Shown here piece after piece: positions 23,701 through 32,050 of a stretch of 64,000 nt of DNA. How positions within the stretch are numbered: position 1 is the first letter of the stretch; every line of letters starts with the position of its first letter. The position numbers were made by a program, and so were the translations under genes. Under the pieces are notes generated by a model. That model worked only from the letters and a program-made list of their open reading frames with translations, made no database searches and was not told where the DNA came from. The stretch comes from Paenibacillus bovis (GTDB lineage Bacteria; Bacillota; Bacilli; Paenibacillales; Paenibacillaceae). Where the stretch lies: contig NZ_CP021170.1 of NCBI RefSeq assembly GCF_001421015.2, positions 62,001-126,000 on the forward strand. Reading direction: 5' to 3'.

Positions 23701-24031
23701 GCTGAAAATGAACGCTTATCGCATGGAGTCGCCTTCTTCGGAGTCTCCTGCTGCCGCGCCTGTAAAAAATGAAGCACAAAAAGCAGTAGCGAAGCAAGCA
23801 GCGAAAGATGGAGCAGGTGCTGCTGTTCGCTCGGGTGCTGTCGCTGCAGGTGCGACGCTTTTATCTACCGGTTCTCTTAAAGCAGCAGGAAGCCAGGGAC
23901 TCAAAGCAGGCGCTAAAGCAGGCGCGAAAGCGGCCCAGAAGCGTGTTCAACAAGAGGGTGCCAAAGCCGCTGCGTCGGATGCCGCTAAAAGTACCCTTCC
24001 TAAACGAGGAACGCGTAAAAAGAAAGAATAG
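20753..24031 (+). CDS. VirB6/TrbL-like polytopic channel protein
   Basis: The start overlapping the previous stop gives 1092 residues. A signal peptide (about 1-27) is followed by a Gly/Ala/Ser-rich low-complexity run (about 52-82), then at least six membrane helices between about 150 and 410. A long cytosolic tail of about 650 residues is charged and ends in an Ala/Lys-rich segment. Polytopic core plus long tail is the plan of VirB6-like proteins of Gram-positive conjugation systems. Two near-repeats ('LPMRRNGDHTDAMRISS-RPRP' and 'LPMRRSGDSSDAARLSDHPRP') lie near residues 895 and 955. It precedes the VirB3/VirB4 genes, as usual. Confidence 0.75.
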   Translation: MNIKKRLFGLSGAAILLFVVLSIYAHPAQAASLRGAAEGFPVLAGVVHPDMLVASAAGGGGGGGGGAAGGASGGASGGAASDGGGGGDAWYIPQWVTDLMEKVDAMLKTFQDLMSGKLIYDAINSVVILWANDSVEPIMDLFARSFLFTPRVAEMVFVQNAWSIFMTISFVLMVVAVLLLAYSLIRGNKAPGPILKNFMICFVCSVLSLTIINIINVGVNGFTATSLESMVGGTGIDYKNISGDNVLKSMVVGGKALSDPTFKEQTLTQTLSAEKGGIFTMFLFLLTVVDTMTLMTFIKLIAIVLLSILSPVYVSISAMLGRIDPITGFLNLFVRTTLAGYLMALFWGWSVKLQNQTLNQEGWLYDLGIPATWFICFLALVASFILYNQWLRPLWFAMSDPVTLGGGATLEGLGIAGNHLADFIGHVGSQFGLTGLQKKAKSWSDKSKSMADQGRRMREERERQMQNRMNGNKSSRSRYQQAINDPQADMYLQEPAAADWVQSIETLEDEDIAPASFRGLSLLDSGRSLQKTMDAAGFTRQTSVQLAAGAEEAAQQWIHNLPKGLRAQVSSLDGRSLMITGDPTQLLKNLEDAELGYDLQSSQYLNEGVSVDANTGRIHADNSESSRAVLDQLAHDQDTYQRVNMPYAEAKAALKQAQKEGASWTKYADLRSDGLWVHSSDIEQAMLDLGKARGTTTKVMRVELPPDSRFLNEMLDTWEKSGKYNELLEAIETSDSDTELFVRADQYEAFEQAYNDYRKGRRPYWTTRSGEVKVIQDQTAITYGSAPTNGLDMGSFENYVKRRVKKERAGESAHVNRKMNSKPEEAPHIWEAAAAPLPVILSELPSTAHPNYKKPSRVQRMEGNWSVKSAEMLPVAIPEATSGAAPGMIASNKLPMRRNGDHTDAMRISSRPRPAKLQGKGQSKMAMKGYQLPATAAAAAPAPVGSVSGGSVLPMRRSGDSSDAARLSDHPRPSRVQHTGNRKLKMNAYRMESPSSESPAAAPVKNEAQKAVAKQAAKDGAGAAVRSGAVAAGATLLSTGSLKAAGSQGLKAGAKAGAKAAQKRVQQEGAKAAASDAAKSTLPKRGTRKKKE

Positions 24032-24049
24032 AGAAAGGAGGAGTTGGAC

Positions 24050-26095
24050 ATGAAAGACAATGAATCAAGCCAGGATATTATGCAGGTGGATATCATGGGT
24101 GACATCCGGGAGGATGTCAAAGTACTGGGTCTGGGACTCGTCGATGTGCTGTGGATTTTAGTCACAACGGTAGTTATCGGATTTATTATCTTTTCTCTTC
24201 CGATCGGTATCATTGAAAAGATGATCTACACGGCAGCTATAGCGATCGGTACGCTGATTTTTCGCTGGATGGAAATCGGGTACCGTTTAAAACGGTTTAA
24301 GCATGATGTGTATGGTCCGGAAGATGGGGAGGGCGATGAACTCGCAGCCCTTTTAGGGGTGGAGGAAGATGGCTCCTTTTATCGATCTGGCAATGATATT
24401 CAGATGGTGTTGAATGTTCAGGTACCGCCCTGGATGCATGAGAAACGATCCAAGCAGATTCGCCGGATTGCTGCATTCGAGCAGTTTCAGCGAGCTTGTT
24501 TGATTGAAGGATTTGAAGTCGATATTATGGCCGAGCAAATTCCGGATTACCAGCATGCGATCTGGAATGATCACCGGGAGCGGACGTACGCGACGGAGGG
24601 TATCCGGCAGCTGAGCTTGAACCGGATTCAGCGCCAGGAGCTGCAGGCTCGTCAGGGATATGCCCGGCGCAGCGTGTATACTTTTATGCTGCGTATTCCT
24701 GAATTTCGAATCAAGGGAAGACAGCGCGATGATGAGCCAGAAGGGGTCAGCAAGGCCGAACTGCATCGTCACCGAATGATTGCAGAGCTGATGGAAAAAC
24801 AAAAGCGTGTAGTGAGTAGTTTGGAGATGACCGGGCACCGGGTAGAGCAGGTGGCCGGTTTTGTTGTGCCTGAAATCCTGGGACGCACCTGGGCCAAGTT
24901 TTCGTGGTCGGAATGGAAAGCCAAGCAGGGAGGATGGGCCGAGCCTGAAGTGGCTGAACTGGAAGAGGAAGAAGAGGAACTGGCGATTACGTATGAGAAT
25001 CTGGCTTATCAAACGTTCCCGGAAAGCGAGGAAGAACCTGTGAGCAATCAGAAAGAAGTAACTGAACTGGAAGAGGACTCTTATGAAGAGCTCGTTGCTA
25101 TCGCAACGGGAGAAGAGATTCCAGACAGTGATGATCCGAAGCCGGAAACCGAAAAGTTGAAAAAAGGAGTCTCTTTTATCCATTTATGGTCCATCCTTAT
25201 GCAGTATCTCCGCCGGTTCCTAACAAAAGCCAAAGAAGAAGTGGCTGCGGTACAGCAGCGGATCCGCCAGGCTCAGAAAGTAAGAGTATCAAAAAAACAG
25301 CAGCGTAATGAGCAGCAGGCGATGGAAAGCACTTCGTCAGAACCACAAGAATATACGTCGATCGACAGTGAAGAGGAAGAGGTCATTTTGGACTATATTC
25401 AGTCTTCAGAGCTGGAAGGCGTATTTTGGCTCACTTCGCCGGTCAGCGGGGGACAGTCTTTCCTTGCAGCGAACATTGCAGCCGCTCGTGCGCTGCAGGG
25501 GCAGCCAGTTACACTGATCGATTTGTCTGTTGACCGGGGCACTGTTACTTTGATCAATCCACGACTTGATGCGGATGCGCCAGTCTCTATTAAATTTGAG
25601 CACTGGATTTCCGAGCAAATCAAGCTTCGCGATCAGCGTCTTTTGCGTGTGATCACGCCGCGCGTGGAGCTATTATCTTACCCTACAACAGCCGAAATTA
25701 TCGAATTGATTGAGCAGCAGCGCGAGTATGGATTGGTGCTGATCGATTTGCCATGGCACTTCCCGGATGCAGAGCAGATCCGCAGCCGTTATCCGGGAGC
25801 GGGCATTATCGATAGCAACTATCATCACTGGCTGCGCTGGGAAGAAGAAGTGACGCACTGGGAGCATGACTTGTGGCTCAATCAAGTGGATGCAGAAATG
25901 GAGGTCCATTTCCAAAAACTGATTGCAGAGCAGTATAAGCGTCCGGCTTCAGCTGTATTCCCGCTGTTCCAGTTGGCAAGTAAATATGTGTATATGGGTC
26001 GCCCACTTGCTGTAAGTGGACGATTCCGCAGCTACTTTATGTTCCAGAAGTTTTTAAGAGAGGAGGAAATCAAAGATGAACAAGATACAGCTTAA
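24050..26095 (+). CDS. VirB3/VirB4-N-like membrane protein with C-terminal degenerate MinD-like domain
   Basis: AAAGGAGGAG selects ATG 24050 (681 residues). Residues 25-80 are two membrane helices (VirB3/PrgI-like). Residues 105-290 ('IQMVLNVQVPPW', 'RIAAFEQFQRACLIEGFEVDI') resemble the N-terminal domain normally found at the front of VirB4/TrbE ATPases. An acidic linker and coiled coil follow. Residues 460-620 are a MinD-like fold with 'LTSPVSGGQSFLAANIAAARAL' at the P-loop and 'YGLVLIDLPW' at Walker B; the lysine is missing. The VirB4 gene overlaps its end by 20 bases. Probable partner of that ATPase. Confidence 0.6.
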   Translation: MKDNESSQDIMQVDIMGDIREDVKVLGLGLVDVLWILVTTVVIGFIIFSLPIGIIEKMIYTAAIAIGTLIFRWMEIGYRLKRFKHDVYGPEDGEGDELAALLGVEEDGSFYRSGNDIQMVLNVQVPPWMHEKRSKQIRRIAAFEQFQRACLIEGFEVDIMAEQIPDYQHAIWNDHRERTYATEGIRQLSLNRIQRQELQARQGYARRSVYTFMLRIPEFRIKGRQRDDEPEGVSKAELHRHRMIAELMEKQKRVVSSLEMTGHRVEQVAGFVVPEILGRTWAKFSWSEWKAKQGGWAEPEVAELEEEEEELAITYENLAYQTFPESEEEPVSNQKEVTELEEDSYEELVAIATGEEIPDSDDPKPETEKLKKGVSFIHLWSILMQYLRRFLTKAKEEVAAVQQRIRQAQKVRVSKKQQRNEQQAMESTSSEPQEYTSIDSEEEEVILDYIQSSELEGVFWLTSPVSGGQSFLAANIAAARALQGQPVTLIDLSVDRGTVTLINPRLDADAPVSIKFEHWISEQIKLRDQRLLRVITPRVELLSYPTTAEIIELIEQQREYGLVLIDLPWHFPDAEQIRSRYPGAGIIDSNYHHWLRWEEEVTHWEHDLWLNQVDAEMEVHFQKLIAEQYKRPASAVFPLFQLASKYVYMGRPLAVSGRFRSYFMFQKFLREEEIKDEQDTA

Positions 26096-28103
26096 ATGGC
26101 GATGGAAAAAGAAAAATGAGGAAGAGCAGCAGGAGCATGAGACGCCGCTGCAGCCGCCGGACGAAGATCCTCCTTTACATGCAGCCAAGCGGCTACTGAA
26201 ATACTGGAAAAAGCGCAAATTCCATCTGCAGATCAATCCGGACACGATCGAAAAGAAAGGCCGCCTGCAGGTCGCAGTGAACGGTAAACAATCCACCACC
26301 GGCCATTTTGTCCGGGTGCTAATGATCAAGGATTATCCGCCGTCTATTTTGGTGGGTTACTTGGATCATTTGGAGGAAATGATCGAAGGAAAAGGAGTCA
26401 CGCTTTCTAAAAAGATTCGCTATGCTGAAAGTACGCTGAAGTGGAATAACAGCATGAAAAACCAGCTCAAGCGTTTGGATCGGAACATTAATGAACAGAG
26501 TCCTACCGATCCTGCTCGCAAAGCGGAACTGCTGGCGAAAGAGACGATTGAGTCAATCCGGGATGCCACGCTGCATAACAATAAAAAGCTGGTCGAAGTG
26601 ACCACCTTTTTGACCCTTTCTGCTGCCAAAGAATATCAGCTCGATGATGCTGAATCGATGCTGAAAAATTGGTTTGATGAAATGGATGGGAAGCTGGATA
26701 ATCTGCGCCGGGAACAAGCCGAAGCGATGCGCCAAGTAAGCCCGGTATACGATAAAAACACAAAGCGTAGTAAATTTTTCAATAAACGTCACTATGGACG
26801 TGTACTCACGGACGATGTGGCAGCAGGAACCTACCCGCTCACCCGAGGCTCTTTTTCAGATACAGAAGGACCCTACTTCGGAAGACGTACCGAAGATGGG
26901 TCTTTTTGTTTTATCAATATTTGTGATCCGAATGATCCGAGAGCGCAGAACCTGACCGTATTCGGTAAGACCGGTTCTGGTAAAAGCTTCTTCCTCAAAG
27001 CGCTTGTTGTGTCCTTGCTGCAAGAAAACATCTTTGTTTATGTCTTTGACCTGGACGGGGAGTGGCGAGAGCTGTGCGAAGCAGTGGGCGGCATTTATAT
27101 CGATCAAACGGCTTCTACCGGTAACTATTTTGATCCGATGGTGATTATGCCCAAGCTGCCGGGCTTGGATAAAGCGATTGAAGGTTACAATCGGCAGCGG
27201 TACAGTAATGCCCTGGATATGACCCTGCGCACCTTCTCTATGCTGGCAGGAGAACTGGAGCGATTCCATATCTTTGAAATCGGCGAAGCGATTGAAGCGA
27301 TCTACACCAAAGCTGGTATCGAAAGACAACGACCAGACACGTGGAACCCGGGCTACCTGGACGAGTCCACCCGGCCAACCATTCATAAAGTATTCCAGGT
27401 GCTGAAAGAGCGAGCCAAAGATGAACAGAATGAAGGACGCGAACATGCCTATTATGTGTATGACCGGGTCAAAATCTATTTTGAAGGCATTTACCGCTAT
27501 ATCTTCTCTAAAGAGGAATCGCTGGAGCATATTATCGGTGCCAAAGCGACGGCGCCGCTTGTGGTCTATAAAGTCGGCGAAGGGATTATCGATTCCGATA
27601 ATGAGAAGCAAAAGAGCGAAAAATCGCAGCAAGCTCATTTAAAAATGTCGATGGCTTTCGATATCGTCAATTCGAGCATCGCCCGGAATAAAGTGGAAGG
27701 GGTACGCTTTTCGGCTGTGCTGGTGGATGAAGGGCAGCGGCAGACCAAAAATCGGATGCTGCGGGATGCGATTTTCAGCTGGTATACGGCGATCCGTAAA
27801 CTCAATGGTCTGATGATTCTGGCCAGTAATACACCCGCCATCATGCTGGATTACTCGGATGGTGTAGGGATGTGGGAAAACACGAATGTCCGGGTCTACT
27901 TTTACATGGAAACATCGGCAGTACGCAGCCTGGCTCAGCACTCTACCATTCCGCAGGAAATCCAAGAAGGTATCGAGGCCAGCGAAGACACGCAAACATA
28001 CTTCCTGGAGTATCACAAGCGGTATGACCAGCTTTGGATGGATGTTCCGGAAGAAGAGGCTGAACTGTACAAAACCCGCGGTCTGAATCAGGAAGCCAGT
28101 TAA
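26076..28103 (+). CDS. virB4: VirB4-type conjugation ATPase
   Basis: The 675-residue protein has a Walker A 'FGKTGSGKSF' at about residue 300, a following 'YVFDLDGEW' strand, a Walker B 'AVLVDEGQRQTKN' near residue 550, and the late motifs 'LNGLMILASN' and 'TNVRVYFYM'. These are VirB4/TrbE family features. The protein powers assembly and DNA transport at the membrane. The usual N-terminal VirB4 domain appears reduced and may be supplied by the previous gene. GAGGAGG precedes the ATG. Confidence 0.9.
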   Translation: MNKIQLKWRWKKKNEEEQQEHETPLQPPDEDPPLHAAKRLLKYWKKRKFHLQINPDTIEKKGRLQVAVNGKQSTTGHFVRVLMIKDYPPSILVGYLDHLEEMIEGKGVTLSKKIRYAESTLKWNNSMKNQLKRLDRNINEQSPTDPARKAELLAKETIESIRDATLHNNKKLVEVTTFLTLSAAKEYQLDDAESMLKNWFDEMDGKLDNLRREQAEAMRQVSPVYDKNTKRSKFFNKRHYGRVLTDDVAAGTYPLTRGSFSDTEGPYFGRRTEDGSFCFINICDPNDPRAQNLTVFGKTGSGKSFFLKALVVSLLQENIFVYVFDLDGEWRELCEAVGGIYIDQTASTGNYFDPMVIMPKLPGLDKAIEGYNRQRYSNALDMTLRTFSMLAGELERFHIFEIGEAIEAIYTKAGIERQRPDTWNPGYLDESTRPTIHKVFQVLKERAKDEQNEGREHAYYVYDRVKIYFEGIYRYIFSKEESLEHIIGAKATAPLVVYKVGEGIIDSDNEKQKSEKSQQAHLKMSMAFDIVNSSIARNKVEGVRFSAVLVDEGQRQTKNRMLRDAIFSWYTAIRKLNGLMILASNTPAIMLDYSDGVGMWENTNVRVYFYMETSAVRSLAQHSTIPQEIQEGIEASEDTQTYFLEYHKRYDQLWMDVPEEEAELYKTRGLNQEAS

Positions 28104-28117
28104 GGAGCTGATCAGGC

Positions 28118-29416
28118 ATGGTGCAGCAAAGAAGGCAGCGCTCCGGGCAGGGTTCTGATCCAAGTAGGAAGCCAGGGTTTTCGCTCAAACTGCAAAAAAA
28201 AGCGGACCAAAAAGCAAAGCGTAAAAAGAAGCGTAATTCCTTTGTATGGGGAAGTTTTCTGGTCGCATTTGTGCTGTTTCTCTGCTTGGTTTGCCTGGGA
28301 GTTACCCTACTGTTTTTCCCGTATCTACTATTTCTCGATAAAGAAAAATTAAAAAATGATTTTGTGGCAGGCGGAGCGACGACCGGTATCTGCGCTATCG
28401 CCGATCAGCAGGCCGGCCAGGTCTTGGATGCCAAAGGAGTAAACTACTTTTGGCCTGTGCCAACAGTCAGCCGGATTAGCTCACAATTTGGTCCACGAAA
28501 AAGCCCAACGCCGGGCGGATCCAGTAATCATAAAGGGATTGATATTTCTATTGCGGGCGGCGGTGCAGCCCTGCTTCCTTTTTACTCTATGGCCGATGGA
28601 CAAGTGATTTATGCAGGGCCTGCCACAGGATATGGACAGGTGATTTATGTGCAGCATGCTGGAGGAGTCGTGACCAAGTATGGGCACATCGATTCTCATT
28701 ATGAAGTGAAGCGCGGGGATATGGTCAAAAAGGGGCAGCGGCTGGGCCGGATCGGTGCCGGACGAGTGGGCTCATCAACAGGACCTCATTTACACTTTCA
28801 AGTCGAAGTCAATGGAACAGCGGTCAATCCGCTGCAATATGTAAAATTCGGTTCCTCGCTTCAGCCAGGCAATGGGATGAATAAACCAACGCTGCCGACG
28901 CCAGCTGTGCCGGCCCCGGCGATTTGTGACTCTCCGATCGTCAAGCCAGGAAACGTGGATATCAGTATTGCTTATGAGCCCTTAAACATTGATGCCATGT
29001 ACCAGTACCTATCGACACGTAACGGGGTGGGTACACGCATGGGGAATCGATCTATTTTACAAATGGTCGACCGGGTGTCGAAGCAGTACGGAATAAATCC
29101 TTATCTGCTGCTTGCTATCACAGGAGCAGAGCAAAGTTTTGTACCTAATAATAATCGAAATGCAGACAAAATCATCCGGAATCCGTGGAATACCTTTGGC
29201 TCCTGGCAAAACACGGATAATTCGACCGAAGAATCAGCGATTTATGCAGCGCGTGCGATTGTGAAGCTGCAGGCCAATAAGCCAGACAATGTAGGGCCAA
29301 TCCAGTGGATGAATATGCCGGCAGGCGTCAACCCGAAAGGGTTTTATGCTGCAGATCCTAAATGGGCAGGGAATGTCTCAGTAATTATGCAGAAATTAAA
29401 GCAAATGGGGGGATGA
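28118..29416 (+). CDS. Wall hydrolase with M23 peptidase and glucosaminidase/transglycosylase-like domains
   Basis: A basic cytosolic N-terminus leads to one membrane helix at about 45-70. Residues 115-245 are an M23 (LytM) endopeptidase with the zinc motifs 'NHKGIDIS' (H and D) and 'GPHLHFQV' (HxH). Residues 290-430 are a lysozyme-like domain: 'YGINPYLLLAITGAEQSF', with the likely catalytic Glu, and 'NPWNTFGSW', as in glucosaminidase-type folds. This is the VirB1 function of Gram-positive conjugation: opening the wall for the channel. It follows the ATPase by 14 bases. Confidence 0.9.
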   Translation: MVQQRRQRSGQGSDPSRKPGFSLKLQKKADQKAKRKKKRNSFVWGSFLVAFVLFLCLVCLGVTLLFFPYLLFLDKEKLKNDFVAGGATTGICAIADQQAGQVLDAKGVNYFWPVPTVSRISSQFGPRKSPTPGGSSNHKGIDISIAGGGAALLPFYSMADGQVIYAGPATGYGQVIYVQHAGGVVTKYGHIDSHYEVKRGDMVKKGQRLGRIGAGRVGSSTGPHLHFQVEVNGTAVNPLQYVKFGSSLQPGNGMNKPTLPTPAVPAPAICDSPIVKPGNVDISIAYEPLNIDAMYQYLSTRNGVGTRMGNRSILQMVDRVSKQYGINPYLLLAITGAEQSFVPNNNRNADKIIRNPWNTFGSWQNTDNSTEESAIYAARAIVKLQANKPDNVGPIQWMNMPAGVNPKGFYAADPKWAGNVSVIMQKLKQMGG

Positions 29417-29685
29417 ATACCGTGACTACGATTGGTTCAGCGGTAATGACCGGGGTGCTTTTGTATGTGATCTGGAAAACCGTGCAAACGGAGAAAGCAC
29501 GTAACTTTTTATGGACCGGATGTGTGATTTTTTTCTTTGCGATGCTCTTTTTAAACCGCAATGCAGCTATTGATTTGACCATATCCGAAACCAAGGGCTG
29601 GTGGCCTGTTTTTTCGGAAATGGTCAAAAATATGTCTGGAGGTCTACGCGATCTGCTCCGAACCTTGATGAAAGGAGGCGCTTAA
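29413..29685 (+). CDS. Small two-helix membrane protein, 90 aa
   Basis: ATG 29413 overlaps the stop of the hydrolase gene (GGATGAATA) and follows a G-rich site. Two membrane helices lie at about 8-22 and 30-48. The next gene starts two bases after its stop. Likely a small transfer-complex subunit. No family is recognised. Confidence 0.6.
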   Translation: MNTVTTIGSAVMTGVLLYVIWKTVQTEKARNFLWTGCVIFFFAMLFLNRNAAIDLTISETKGWWPVFSEMVKNMSGGLRDLLRTLMKGGA

Positions 29686-29686
29686 T

Positions 29687-32035
29687 ATGGAGCCGTCTAC
29701 ACCGAAAGAAGTAAAAGCGAAAACCCCATCCAAAAAAGAGGATCAGGGTTTTTTGGCATTTTCAAATAAAGTAGCCCTCGGCGGAATGGCGGTATGCGCT
29801 GCTGAATTTGTATTTAATCCCATCCCCATGTTGTATCCGTTGGCTGAAAGTGTATTCCCTACACTGGCCCTGTATTGGGGAGTGATCAATGGAACGCCAT
29901 GGGCCTGGAAACATCGCCGGAAAATAGGATCCGGTCTACTTGCGTCTATGAGCCTTTTACGGCGAGGAGGAAAAGGGATAGCGACGGTTATCCCTGCGGT
30001 ACCGGTAGCTGAAGCTGTACCCGGGGAAGCGAAGGCAAGTCTACTCAGTCCTTTTAAAAAGCAGGGAGGCGGCTGGGAAACGGAGCTGCCTCACCCGCTC
30101 AGTGAACTCCCTAAAAATCCACGTCCTCAAGCGTCGAAACCCATGTCGCCGGATTGGGCCAGTGAGCTCATTTCAGATGCGCTCAAATTAGCCGGTTTTG
30201 TATTTGAAGAAAATGTAGAGATTCTGGATATCAAATCGGGTCCTACGCTGCAGCAGATTATTTTCTCACTGCCCCCTAAAGTACAGTTCACCGCCTTGGT
30301 TAAAAAAATGGAAGATATCAAAATTCACTTGGGGATTGAAGATGGGTTTACGATCATGAAGCCTGGTCAAGGCTATAAGAGTGCAGCAGGCTTCACAATC
30401 CCTCATGAAGAACGAACGTATGTCTATCTGCGCGATTTAGCGCAAGCCTTTGTGGAATATGCGGAGCACGCCGAAATTCCGTTTATATTGGGACGCGATA
30501 TTGTGGGGACACCCCGATTCGCAGATGTGGCCAAGCTTCCCCATATGCTGGTTGCTGGAGAAACCGGATCGGGTAAATCCGTTGGAATTAATACGATTAT
30601 TACGTCGATCAAGTGTGTGCGCACTCCGGATCAAGTCCAGTTTATACTGGTGGACCCGAAAGGGGTCGAGCTGGGCATGTACAATGGGTCTCCGTATTTA
30701 CGAGAACCGGTCATCACCGTTATGGAAGAAGTCCCGGATGTTTTGGACCGGATTGTCGAGGAAATGGAAAGCCGGTATGGGCGTTTAATGCAGGTAGGTG
30801 TCCGTAACATTAAAGAATTTAATGATCGTATGCAGCAAACGGGCGGGGAACCGATGCCTTACGTAGTCATCATTATTGATGAATTTGCGGATCTGAAAGA
30901 TGTCAGCGATGGCGATGTTATTGATCACTTTGTTGGGCGACTCGCTCAAAAAGCTCGTGCAGCCGGTATTCATTTAATTCTCGGCACGCAGTCTCCGCGG
31001 GCCAGTATTATTAAAGGGGTTGTCAAAGCCAATATCCCTGCTCGTATTTGTTTTAAAGTGTCTGGCGGTATAGAATATCAGATTGCTATGAACTCTGATA
31101 AAGAGCGTTACCCTGGTCTACTTGGCAAAGGAGATGGGATTGCCAAAATTGATGGGAATGGTAAATTTCGCTTTCAAGCCGCTGCTATTGGGAGTGATAG
31201 CGAATCGACTGCTTTTATTGAGCTATTAACGAAGCGGTCAAGGAATCAAGAACGTACAGTTACGGTCAGTCCGGGGATAGTAAAACAACCGCCAAAGCCG
31301 CCCATAGAACCGGTCTTTCCAGCGCTAGCCAGCAGCCGCTGGCAGGTTGAAGAAGAGGAAGAGGCGTACCCGGCAGTGAACCTGTCCAAACCGCCTGTAA
31401 GTGAGCCAAAAAAAGAATCTGTTATGGACCCTAATAAGGCACCAACTTTCTTGAGATCGTCTTCTCCGGTAGTAATGGTAGAAGAGGAAAAAGAGGAAGA
31501 AATGGGTGACGATACCTTGGAGCGAGATAGCCAACCGGATGAGCTCCCCGAGGAGGAAAAAGAACGCGAAGTGGATTTGCTGCAGAAAGAGAGCAAAATC
31601 GATCCGGAGTTACTCAAGCAGGCGGTGGAACTGGCAGAGCAACTGGGCGGACTTGCCCCGATCCGGCTGGAGAAAAGATTGAAAATTCCCATGAGTGCAT
31701 CGATAGAAATTATGAAATGGATGAAAGAAAAAGGACTGCTTGGAGACTATGATGAGGAGCTCGGTATGCCGATCTATATCGGCGGCGGATCGTCCAGCAA
31801 ACTGAGCGATGAGGATCTGCAGCACCAGATGAAACGGTTCATTTGTGAGCAGCGGCGCGTGAATACCGGGCAGCTTCGGCAAGAATTTGGCGTCCGCCGG
31901 CAGAAAGTCAGCGATACGCTGAAAGTATTTGTTCAGGAGGGCTTTTTAGAAGCGGTCGGTTCACGGCCTGACTACCAAATTGCCTGGGATGAGGAAGAAA
32001 TCGAAGACTTTATGAATGACGAGCCTTCATTTTAG
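29687..32035 (+). CDS. FtsK/SpoIIIE-type coupling protein (TcpA-like)
   Basis: The 782-residue protein has a short hydrophobic N-terminus (about 25-70), an FtsK motor with 'VAGETGSGKSVGIN' (Walker A, about 288), 'PKGVEL', and 'VVIIIDEFADLKD' (Walker B, about 400), and 'LGTQSPRASIIKG'. An acidic linker follows. Residues 705-765 form a winged helix like the FtsK gamma domain. It would bring the relaxase-DNA complex to the channel. Its motor is closer to FtsK/SpoIIIE than to VirD4. AAAGGAGG precedes the ATG. The same winged helix ends the next protein. Confidence 0.9.
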   Translation: MEPSTPKEVKAKTPSKKEDQGFLAFSNKVALGGMAVCAAEFVFNPIPMLYPLAESVFPTLALYWGVINGTPWAWKHRRKIGSGLLASMSLLRRGGKGIATVIPAVPVAEAVPGEAKASLLSPFKKQGGGWETELPHPLSELPKNPRPQASKPMSPDWASELISDALKLAGFVFEENVEILDIKSGPTLQQIIFSLPPKVQFTALVKKMEDIKIHLGIEDGFTIMKPGQGYKSAAGFTIPHEERTYVYLRDLAQAFVEYAEHAEIPFILGRDIVGTPRFADVAKLPHMLVAGETGSGKSVGINTIITSIKCVRTPDQVQFILVDPKGVELGMYNGSPYLREPVITVMEEVPDVLDRIVEEMESRYGRLMQVGVRNIKEFNDRMQQTGGEPMPYVVIIIDEFADLKDVSDGDVIDHFVGRLAQKARAAGIHLILGTQSPRASIIKGVVKANIPARICFKVSGGIEYQIAMNSDKERYPGLLGKGDGIAKIDGNGKFRFQAAAIGSDSESTAFIELLTKRSRNQERTVTVSPGIVKQPPKPPIEPVFPALASSRWQVEEEEEAYPAVNLSKPPVSEPKKESVMDPNKAPTFLRSSSPVVMVEEEKEEEMGDDTLERDSQPDELPEEEKEREVDLLQKESKIDPELLKQAVELAEQLGGLAPIRLEKRLKIPMSASIEIMKWMKEKGLLGDYDEELGMPIYIGGGSSSKLSDEDLQHQMKRFICEQRRVNTGQLRQEFGVRRQKVSDTLKVFVQEGFLEAVGSRPDYQIAWDEEEIEDFMNDEPSF

Positions 32036-32050
32036 AGAGGAGAATGAACC

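Noticed and set aside
24353-25183. 276-codon minus-strand frame
   Set aside because: It is fully antisense to the VirB3/VirB4-N-like gene and Phe/Leu/His-rich.
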